A stretch of 64,000 bases of DNA from Litoditis marina (Eukaryota; Nematoda; Chromadorea; Rhabditida; Rhabditidae): NCBI GenBank assembly GCA_964036275.1, contig OZ038433.1:42461836-42525835 (forward strand), given 5' to 3'. Of this stretch, positions 24,717 to 34,200 are shown in pieces (position 1 is the stretch's first letter; each line of letters opens with the position of its first letter). Made by a program: the position numbers and the translations under genes. Below the pieces are notes generated by a model, which was given only the letters and a program-made list of their open reading frames with translations, was not told the DNA's origin and did no database searches.

Positions 24717-25030
24717 CTCTGAGAAAATGTTGACCATGGCAAACCCAAAATGTTGAAGCCCCGCCCACATTTTTGGGTTTGCCATGGTCAAATCTGAAGT
24801 TTGGAAATGCCATGGTCAAAAAGTACACATCTAATGCTCAAAACAAAGAAAACAATAGTTAAGATCACTCCAAACGGTTTTTAAAGCTAAAAAAACGATT
24901 GTTGTGAACTTATTACTTTTAGAAAAGTTATATAAAAAATAGCTGAGCAAAACTCCCGTTGATAAGATCAAACAATGCAAATATAATCATTTTATAACTG
25001 TTTTTGTACTTATACGTCATAAGCTGAACA
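24717..25030. repeat. Palindrome linker, left arm
   Basis: AT-rich sequence not found in the array units. It begins where the tRNA-like sequence is cut and is the exact reverse complement of 25497-25810 by eye. No gene seen. Confidence 0.85.
24730..24791. repeat. Nested short inverted repeat with GC-box loop
   Basis: Arms of about 21 bp (TTGACCATGGCAAACCCAAA against TTTGGGTTTGCCATGGTCAA) flank a loop containing CCCCGCCCAC. CCATGG recurs nearby at 24810. The mirror copy lies at 25736-25797. Confidence 0.8.
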
Positions 25031-25496
25031 CCGATTTTACTGCTAACAAGGAACATACTACTAACTTTTAAAACTGTAAAATAGAACGTCACAAGTTACA
25101 TCTTTCTCTGAAGTTAAATAACTTAATAAAAACATGTGTGGCCTAAATTTTTTATCTAAAAACCGAATTCTAGCGCTCTGCAATGGTTGGTGAGATTGGA
25201 TTCACTAAAAATTCCATTGATTATAAGCTTAACTAAATCACAATAACAGAAATACTTAAATATATCCAATTTATAACAATAAAAATGAAAAATAGAAATT
25301 TTCGAATTTCGAAAATAAGCTCGAATAAAGGTCTAAAATGTACATAGTACGGTATAGGTGGAGCGCGGTTTGTGCTGCCAGTGAGCTACTGCTCAGAGTG
25401 AAAAAACAGAAAGCGAACAATTATTGAGTGAAATACTGTATTTGTTATTGTAATAAGGAGTTACCTAAACTGAATAATATTATAGTTTCCGTAAAT
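25031..25496. other. Non-palindromic core of the inverted repeat
   Basis: About 466 bp of AT-rich unique sequence. I find no ORF, RNA gene or known element in it. Confidence 0.7.
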
Positions 25497-25810
25497 TGTT
25501 CAGCTTATGACGTATAAGTACAAAAACAGTTATAAAATGATTATATTTGCATTGTTTGATCTTATCAACGGGAGTTTTGCTCAGCTATTTTTTATATAAC
25601 TTTTCTAAAAGTAATAAGTTCACAACAATCGTTTTTTTAGCTTTAAAAACCGTTTGGAGTGATCTTAACTATTGTTTTCTTTGTTTTGAGCATTAGATGT
25701 GTACTTTTTGACCATGGCATTTCCAAACTTCAGATTTGACCATGGCAAACCCAAAAATGTGGGCGGGGCTTCAACATTTTGGGTTTGCCATGGTCAACAT
25801 TTTCTCAGAG
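25497..25810. repeat. Palindrome linker, right arm
   Basis: Reverse complement of 24717-25030. Confidence 0.85.
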
Positions 25811-26269
25811 CGGACACCTCCGAGCCGGAATGCTTGTTTCGGGGGCAAGAGCGCGCGGTTCACTGTTGTATATGGAAATGTTAGGTTTTTCATAGATGAG
25901 ATAAATGATTTAGCTCTCAATTCTCAATTGTAGCCCTCAGATGTGGAGCAAATTTCAATTTCGTTCTCTGGCACGAAACTCGATGAGAATTTGGAAAAAC
26001 TATCGGAAAATGTACGAATAGCTTTTGTAAAAGTATTTTCTATGATGTGTAACTTAAATTGAGGTGTATGGGGGAAAAAGTTCGACTTTTGTTTCACGTG
26101 ACTCACGTGGGAAAACGTGCATTTTCACGGGTCCACACCTACTAAACATGCATGAACATCCCTTTTGTTGCCGATGTGGAGCAAACTACAACGTTTCTTT
26201 TAGAGAACACCTGTTTTCTGCTCACGTGAGACACGTGACACACGTGTTTTTACTTTTGTACACATTCTT

Positions 26270-26365
26270 AGTGCCCTCCTACTGGAGGGCGTTCCAAAAT
26301 TTGTCTTAACCACAACTTTCATTGGGTCAGAACGAGAAAGTACCTCAAACTTGGGTAATTAAACC
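26270..26365 (-). ncRNA. SL1 RNA, copy 12 (inverted array)
   Basis: Minus-strand copy with standard leader, donor, Sm site and hairpin. Confidence 0.97.
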
Positions 26366-26526
26366 AACGAGAGGGTAGGATAGTGGTGGACGCTCATGAG
26401 ACGTACGTATATTGGTCTGGCCGGCTGGCCAAAACGCCCCCTTTAAGCGCTAAAACAGATAGTATTTGGTTTGTTTGGGCGCTAAAACTAAGGAAATTCG
26501 ATCTAGTTTTAAATAAAAATGTAAAA

Positions 26527-26645
26527 AGCTTACGGCACCCGGGATTCCCAAGCCGTCTCCGATCCAAGTACTAACCGGGCCCAACGTTGCTTGACTTGCC
26601 AGATCGGACGGGATGGCGTATTTTCAACGTGGTATGGTCGTAAGC
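26527..26645 (-). rRNA. 5S rRNA, copy 12 (inverted array)
   Basis: Same sequence on the minus strand, mirror partner of copy 11 across the palindrome centre near 25263. Confidence 0.97.
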
Positions 26646-27105
26646 GAAAGCATTGGGGGGTCTACTAGGGACATGCTGGAGGCAGATTTACGCAACTAGG
26701 ACACATAAAACATAAATAAACAATTTCATAACTTTCCCAGCCACTAATTTGCTAAATTTCTCAGTCACAAGGTCACGTGGTTTCCACGTGAATTCGGACA
26801 AAACGCGCGAAAATAGCAGTTCTAACGGTCTTTCCTCGCCCATAATTCGAACAATTGTTAATTATATCTCGCAATCTCTTGATCTACCAGTCGAGAATAC
26901 AGTTTTCTGTGAGTCAACCGCTGTACAAGTCACCAACTTTTCCCCATCCCCAGCTATAGCCCTGTAGAATCGCGGTTTTTCGCTCATATCTCAGCTTTGG
27001 AGGGTCGAAACACAAAAATGACAAGATTTCCGCGATCGGCACGTCATTTTGTATGCACACGGCAGGAAAAGAAGCTAATTCGGAGAAAATTTCCCGATTG
27101 CAAAT

Positions 27106-27172
27106 GGCAAAAATCTTGAACCTCCCCCCTCCGGCACGGGAGGCGGCAGCACTATCCACTAGGCCACCGGAC
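27106..27172 (-). pseudogene. tRNA-like sequence, copy 11 (inverted)
   Basis: Minus-strand copy in the inverted array. Confidence 0.45.
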
Positions 27173-27626
27173 ACCTCCGAGCCGGAATGCTTGTTTCGGG
27201 GGCAAGAGCGCGCGGTTCACTGTTGTATATGGAAATGTTAGGTTTTTCATAGATGAGATAAATGATTTAGCTCTCAATTCTCAATTGTAGCCCTCAGATG
27301 TGGAGCAAATTTCAATTTCGTTCTCTGGCACGAAACTCGATGAGAATTTGGAAAAACTATCGGAAAATGTACGAATAGCTTTTGTAAAAGTATTTTCTAT
27401 GATGTGTAACTTAAATTGAGGTGTATGGGGGAAAAAGTTCGACTTTTGTTTCACGTGACTCACGTGGGAAAACGTGCATTTTCACGGGTCCACACCTACT
27501 AAACATGCATGAACATCCCTTTTGTTGCCGATGTGGAGCAAACTACAACGTTTCTTTTAGAGAACACCTGTTTTCTGCTCACGTGAGACACGTGACACAC
27601 GTGTTTTTACTTTTGTACACATTCTT

Positions 27627-27722
27627 AGTGCCCTCCTACTGGAGGGCGTTCCAAAATTTGTCTTAACCACAACTTTCATTGGGTCAGAACGAGAAAGTAC
27701 CTCAAACTTGGGTAATTAAACC
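27627..27722 (-). ncRNA. SL1 RNA, copy 13 (inverted array)
   Basis: Minus-strand copy with standard leader, donor, Sm site and hairpin. Confidence 0.97.
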
Positions 27723-27883
27723 AACGAGAGGGTAGGATAGTGGTGGACGCTCATGAGACGTACGTATATTGGTCTGGCCGGCTGGCCAAAACGCCCCCTT
27801 TAAGCGCTAAAACAGATAGTATTTGGTTTGTTTGGGCGCTAAAACTAAGGAAATTCGATCTAGTTTTAAATAAAAATGTAAAA

Positions 27884-28002
27884 AGCTTACGGCACCCGGG
27901 ATTCCCAAGCCGTCTCCGATCCAAGTACTAACCGGGCCCAACGTTGCTTGACTTGCCAGATCGGACGGGATGGCGTATTTTCAACGTGGTATGGTCGTAA
28001 GC
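27884..28002 (-). rRNA. 5S rRNA, copy 13 (inverted array)
   Basis: Same sequence on the minus strand. It lies about 360 bp from the junction with the 45S rDNA at 28364. Confidence 0.97.
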
Positions 28003-28363
28003 GAAAGCATTGGGGGGTCTACTAGGGACATGCTGGAGGCAGATTTACGCAACTAGGACACATAAAACATAAATAAACAATTTCATAACTTTCCCAGCCA
28101 CTAATTTGCTAAATTTCTCAGTCACAAGGTCACGTGGTTTCCACGTGAATTCGGACAAAACGCGCGAAAATAGCAGTTCTAACGGTCTTTCCTCGCCCAT
28201 AATTCGAACAATTGTTAATTATATCTCGCAATCTCTTGATCTACCAGTCGAGAATACAGTTTTCTGTGAGTCAACCGCTGTACAAGTCACCAACTTTTCC
28301 CCATCCCCAGCTATAGCCCTGTAGAATCGCGGTTTTTCGCTCATATCTCAGCTTTGGAGGGTC

Positions 28364-28487
28364 ATCGATGAAAAACGCAGCAAACTGCGTTATTTACCAC
28401 GAATTGCAGACGCTTTGAGTGGTGAAATTTTGAACGCACAGCGCCGTTGGGACTATTCCCTTCGGCACGTCTGGTTCAGGGTTGTTT
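28364..28487 (+). rRNA. 5.8S rRNA, 5'-truncated
   Basis: Matches the complete copies from ATCGATGAAAAACGCAG onward; the first ~34 nt are missing because the inverted 5S/SL1 array abuts here. 3' end near GGTTCAGGGTTG is approximate. Confidence 0.9.
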
Positions 28488-28684
28488 AACTACTACCAAG
28501 TGGCTACTTACTTGGTTTGTCGGTTGGCTGCATGCAAATGTACCCTTCCTTAGTTAAGAATAACAGCAACATTCGTCTTTGACGTATTGTAGGTTGATTC
28601 GCATGACACTGCGTCTTCTCTCGCATGACTACCGTGAGAGTTGACGTGGCTACTTGTGTCGGCGTTTCATTCCTTGCTAACGCA
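28488..28684 (+). other. ITS2
   Basis: Spacer between 5.8S and 26S, about 197 nt, identical by eye to the other copies in the window. Confidence 0.8.
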
Positions 28685-29632
28685 ACCTGAGCTCAGTCGT
28701 GATTACCCGCCGAACTTAAGCATATCATTCAGCGGAGGAAAAGAAACTAACTAGGATTCCCATAGTAACGGCGAGTGAACAGGGAAGAGCCCAGCGCTGA
28801 ATCTCTCGGTCTAAGGCCGCTGAGAACTGTAGCGTATAGGTATGATTTTCTAGCATTACTGCATGTTCGAAGTCCCTTTGATAGGGGCCACAGTCCTGAG
28901 AGGGTGCGAGACCTGTACGAACAGTGGTATTGTTGGTTGATTGTTCCTTGGAGTCGGGTTGCTTGAAAGTGCAGCCTTAAGTGGGTGATAAACTTCATCT
29001 AAGGCTAAATATAGACGCGAATTCGATAGCAAACAAGTACCGTGAGGGAAAGTTGCAAAGAACTTTGAAGAGAGAGTTCAAGAGAACGTGAAATCGCTGG
29101 AGTGGAACCGGAGAGAGTTGACGTAACTGGGTGGCTAAGTTTGTTGAACTCGCTTAATTGCGTTTTCATAGAATGGTTGCTGCTTATGGTTGCGCTGGTG
29201 GCGTTGATTGTGTTAGCTGACCCGTGTAATGTTGCCCACTTCGGTGGTGTCTTGTTTGCGGTTAGGTTAATCACGGTTAACGTTTAGCTTTGCTTGCAGA
29301 GTGCCAGTGTGAAAGTCGACCACCTTTCCGACCCGTCTTGAAACACGGACCGAGGAGTGTAACTTGTACGCGAGTCAAAGGGTTGTAAACCCCACGGCGA
29401 AATGAAAGTAAAGGCCGGTTAACCGGTTGACATAGGATCCGTTCTTTGAGCGGCGCACTATGGCCCTGTCTTGTCTGCTTGCAGATGGGCAGAGGAAGAG
29501 CGTACAGGTTGCGACCCGAAAGATGGTGAACTATGCCTGAGCAGGACGAAGCCAGAGGAAACTCTGGTGGAAGTCCGTATCGGTTCTGACGTGCAAATCG
29601 ATCGATAGACTTGGGTATAGGGGCGAAAGACT

Positions 29633-29672
<40 letters not shown>

Positions 29673-29963
29673 CCAGGATAGCTGGAGCTTTTTCGCTGTT
29701 ATATCCGGTAAAGCGAATGATTAGAGGACTTGGGGTCGAAACGACCTCAACCTATTCTCAAACTTTCAATGGGTATGATGTCTCGGTTTCTTCATTGAAC
29801 TGTTGACATGAAAGCGAGCTCCAAGTGGGCCATTTTTGGTAAGCAGAACTGGCGCTGTGGGATGAACCAAACGTCGGGTTAAGGTGCCTAACTTTTCGCT
29901 CATGAGACCCCATAAAAGGTGTTGGTTGATATAGACAGCAGGACGGTGGCCATGGAAGTCGGT

Positions 29964-29999
<36 letters not shown>

Positions 30000-30992
30000 T
30001 CAACTAGCCCTGAAAATGGATGGCGCTTGAGCGAGAGACCTATACCCGGCCGTTGCTGGCTTGTGCGTTGCCTTTCGCCTGGCCGCAACGAGTAGGAGGG
30101 TCGTGGTGGTTGCGTTGAAGGCTTCGGGCGTAGGCCCAGCTGGAGCTTCCATCAGTGCAGATCTCGGTGGTAGTAGCAAATATTTAAGTTCGATCCTTGA
30201 AGACTGAAGTGGAGAAGGGTTCCACGTGAACAGTAGTTGGATGTGGGTCAGTCGATCCTAAGATACTGGCTTATGCCTTGTATCATCGAGAGGGAGAAGT
30301 TTACTTCTCTCTCGGATATCAAAAGGGAATAGGGTTAATATTCCCTAACTTGCATGTAGCGATTGCGGCTCTTTGAGTCGTCTGCGCGGTAACGCATTCG
30401 AACTCGGTAACGTCGCTCTAAGACCGAGCTAGAGTTTTCGTCTCTAGTTAAGGAACGGACTCCCTGGAATCGGTTCATCCGGAGATAGGGACGTTGTTTC
30501 CGTAAAGCACCGCGGTTTCTGTGGTGTCTCGTGCTCTTAGAACGACCCTTGAAAAACCGAGGGAGGCTATTAAGCTACAGCAAATCGTACCGATATCCGC
30601 ATCAGGTCTCCAAGGTGAACAGCCTCTAGTCGATAGAATAATGTAGGTAAGGGAAGTCGGCAAATTAGATCCGTAACTTCGGGAAAAGGATTGGCTCCAG
30701 TGACCGGGTCGATTGGCCTGTAGACTGATGCTTGTGTGGTCTCGTTCGTGACCGGCGGAACTTCGGTGAAGTCGGACTAGTAATGAGACTGTCTTGTGGA
30801 CGTTTACAGGTGTGTACTTTGCTTTCGGGCTTAGTATCCTGATCGGCCATCTAAACGGTCGCACTGGAACTGGTACGGACTCGGGGAATCCGACTGTCTA
30901 ATTAAAACAGAGGAGACAGATGGTCCTTGCGGACGTTTACTGTCTCTGATTTCTGCCCAGTGCTCTGAATGTTAAATCGTAGTAATTCGAGT

Positions 30993-31071
<79 letters not shown>
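28685..31071 (+). rRNA. 26S rRNA, 5' part, split by R4 element
   Basis: Begins CCTGAGCTCAGTCGTGATTA, the nematode 26S 5' end. It continues through TTAAGGTAGCCAAATGCC (the R2-site neighbourhood) to GTGACGCGCAT, where the retrotransposon is inserted. With the part at 36082-37175 it totals about 3.48 kb, close to the C. elegans 26S length. It is the only 26S in the window with all its sequence, but the insertion should make it non-functional, as known for R-element-inserted rRNA genes. Confidence 0.95.
31060..31071 (+). repeat. Target-site duplication, 5' copy
   Basis: AGTGACGCGCAT, repeated at 36070-36081. R4 of Ascaris makes a 13-bp duplication at this same 26S region. Confidence 0.9.
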
Positions 31072-31275
31072 TTTTCTAGGGTCCTGTCCCTAGTCACGAG
31101 ATGTTCATGTGATAGCTGATCTAGCTAAGACCAGTGAAATTGGAACATCAAGAGCCCCGGAGAGCAGCTACGCATCCCTGGGAGAACGGGATGGACCTAT
31201 CCCAGCCTTGTGGTTCACCACTTGAGGGCAAAAAAAGTCTAGCCTTCAAAAACGGGCGAAAAAACAGTTTTAACC
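31072..31275 (+). other. R4 5' untranslated region
   Basis: 204 nt before the ATG. It begins with a T-run and then a small hairpin CTAGGG/CCCTAG (loop TCCTGT, near 31076-31093). R2 and some relatives begin with an HDV-like self-cleaving ribozyme; I could not establish such a fold here by eye. Confidence 0.7.
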
Positions 31276-34200
31276 ATGGGTTCGAATATAGATTCACGAT
31301 ATGGGGCACGTGACCTGCAACGGGATGGCACGCACGCAGCCCCCAGAACACCTTGTCGTCGGCTTACGAGTCGGCGGCCGGGTGTGACATCCTCTGAGTC
31401 GGTAGCAGGGGCAGCAATGGCTCCCGAGACAGCAACAGTCTCACCGACGGCGGCTCCGGCTGTCCGGGATACTGCTAGTACTAGCGACCGGGCGAGCCAA
31501 GAAAGCCGTAATGAGTTGGACATGGAATTGTCCAACCCTATAAAACAGAGCAACCGTCTTACGGTTGCGAGAAAAACCAAAGGGAAAGAGTGGCTCCAGC
31601 TGGAGTTATCTATCCTGCAGCAGTTAACTGCTACCCATAAGGGCCCTTCCCATATGAATTGGAAAGCGGTTCTAGAAGGATGGAAGGAATTCGATCCGAA
31701 TGAAAGTAGGACTCTCAACTCGTTGAAAGCCACCTACGCCAAATTCCGGCCCGTATGGGAAGGTACAGGACAGCTTGCTCCGAACCACCGGAAGAGAAAA
31801 ACCGTTCAAGGCCCCATGGCTGCGAAACGGCCCAGAGCAGAACCTCTCGAGGCCCTGCGAACATTGAACCAAACCGATAATGGGGAGGTGACAGAACCCG
31901 AGGTGGATACCACTGGTGCGCCAGAGTCGGTGGTTGAAACCGAGGAGGACCAAAGTAGAACGCCTGTGCGTACTACGACCCAGCTGGAAACAGCAACAGA
32001 ATCCAACGTGGAGGCGACTGGGGGATCCCCTGAGCTGGCTACCGAGGAATCTGAGAGCAGTGTGCGCAAGCGCTCTGTGGCCACAGTTCAACTCGAGGAT
32101 ACCACTGGTGCGCCTGAGCCGGAGGTTGAAATTGAGGAGGACCAAAGTAGAACGCCCATGCGGACTACGACCCGGCTGGAAACAGCAACAGAATCCAACG
32201 TGGAGGCGACTGGGGGATCCCCTGAGCTGGCTACCGAGGAATCTGAGAGCAGGGTGCGCAAGCGCTCTGTGACCACACCTCAACTGGTAACAGAAGAGGA
32301 CAATATCTTAGCTACAGCTAAGAGGAATAAACCAAGTGAGAATATCCATACGGATACCGTTCACTTGGCAGGAGACCTCGCAAAAGCAGAGTCGAAAACT
32401 GAGGAGGAGGAAGACCGGTTCACAGCCGTCTTCTTCCGAATCTATGCTAAAGCCATGGGATGTATGCAACGCAGACCAACCAAGGCGCCACGAGGCAATA
32501 TTCCAAACAGACTATTAGATCTTGCGGAACGTCTCCTTAAAGAGATCCTTGACAAGGGATCGCGTAATCAAAAACAGTTCATCCGACAACTGAATGCCGC
32601 GACATATGCAGCAGGGAGCGCCATTTCCCAATTCATGTTAGAGGAGAACCGTGAAAAACTCGAGGAGCGAATATCGTATGAGAAATCGCTTCTTGAGAGA
32701 CGAAAGCTATTGATATCTTTCATTGGGAAGATAAGTAGCGAAATCGAAAGAATTTCTGGAGGGAGAGATCCAACCCAGGAAGACCGCATCAACAGGGAGG
32801 CTATACGTGAAAAGTACGGCTGCGTCACCCTGGAAGAGCTAGGTTCGCAAAGAACCCAGTTAACAGATAGGTTGCGCACATGCAAAGCCAATCTGAAGGA
32901 AGCCTTAACTGCAAAGGAAAGGCGAAAAGTAAGAAAGCTTGGAGCTAAGTATGCAACAAGCGAAAAGCGTGGGACAGAATCGATACCCTTAGACAAGGTT
33001 AGAGATTTCTGGAAACCCATTGTAGGAGAGGCTAAGCCTTTCCGCCTGACTGAAGAACTCAAGGCCTGGGCTAAGAGTGTTAAGTCCACCCCAGCTACGG
33101 AGGAGGCACTGACTAGTGAACAGTGGAAAAAACTGTTCTCGAAAATAAAACCATGGAAGGCCCCAGGCCCAGATGGAATACATGCCGGGTGGTGGAAAAA
33201 ACTACCCCTGGCAAAACTCGCACTACAGCAGTGGTGCGAGAAAGCCCTCGCTAATCCGCGCGGTGCTATTTCGAGTTGGCTTTGCTCCGGCAGAGTCGTC
33301 TTGATCCAAAAGGATCTCAATGGCGATAGTCAAGATCCGAGCAACTACAGACCGATTGCTTGCCTTAATACATGCTACAAGATATTAACTGCAATGCTTT
33401 CGGTCAAAATCAAGAATACGATTGGTGACAAGTTCCCTAAAGAGCAACTCGCGCTAATAGAGGGCCTTTGGGGATGTACCCATGCGCATATTCTTGATCA
33501 GACCATAGTCAAGGACTCACTGGTCGCAAAGAAAGACCTTCATATTCTGTGGGTCGACATGAAAAAAGCTTATGACTCTATGAGTCAAGGCGCTATTCAA
33601 TGGACCCTACGCAAGTGGGGAGTCCACGAAAGTATTAGCCATCTACTGGCAGTACTGATGAAAAACTACGCGGTCACTTATTGTGGCTTCGAGAACGGTC
33701 GAAACCGATCTAGCGAGAAATTGCTAGTGAAGAACGGACTAATGCAAGGAGACACATTGTCTCCTTTATTGTTCTGTCTCACCATGGCACCCGTGTCATG
33801 GTGGTTAAGAACGAACATCGAACCCGTTGAAACGAAAGTAGATGCAGAGGGTGTCAGCCTAAAAATTGGCCACCTGTTCTATATGGACGACCTAAAGGTC
33901 TACTCCAGTAAACTTGCCGACCTAGCGAGAGCTAAAGTGGCAATAAGCGAGATCGGCTCTAGCCTTGGGTTAGAGCTCAATCTCAAAAAGTGTGCAATCA
34001 AATCGATAGCATACGAACCTAATCAGAGCCCGAGAGAATTGGATGGTATTCCTACCCTCGAAGGCGACACGACATACAAGTACTTGGGTATAGATCAGAC
34101 GGGACTCAGAGACCAGAGCGAGCTTTGGAGACGAGTCCGACTTGACTGCCTGAATACAGCGTATAAATTGTTTAACAGTTCGCTAACTGTTAAACAGAAA

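Larger units (their letters stand above)
22164..28363. repeat. Large inverted repeat (palindrome) of 5S/SL1 units
   Basis: Left arm 22164-25030 and right arm 25497-28363 are reverse complements, with coordinate sum 50527 and no net indel at the points checked. The one difference I saw is at 24187. The core 25031-25496 is not palindromic. The left array continues beyond the arm; the right arm stops abruptly in 5.8S rDNA. Confidence 0.9.
25811..28363 (-). repeat. 5S/SL1 array, inverted part, just under two units
   Basis: Same 1357-bp unit on the minus strand. It ends at 28363 in the spacer between tRNA-like sequence and 5S, where it joins 5.8S rDNA with no linker. Confidence 0.95.

Noticed and set aside
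9984..28324. Recurring 60-86 aa ORFs on both strands of the 5S/SL1 units
   Set aside because: They repeat only because the unit repeats; several overlap 5S, SL1 or the tRNA-like sequence on the opposite strand, and the 3-bp unit variation is not a sign of coding.
31072..31200. HDV-like ribozyme at the R4 5' end
   Set aside because: A CTAAG segment and small stems are present, but I could not build the nested double pseudoknot by hand; a covariance search with the HDV-like model would decide.
28747..31351. ORFs of 60-164 aa across 26S rDNA
   Set aside because: They lie inside clearly recognisable rRNA sequence.
31672..33320. Long minus-strand ORFs (203 and 250 aa) opposite the R4 gene
   Set aside because: Antisense shadows of the R4 ORF; no domain or start signal supports them.
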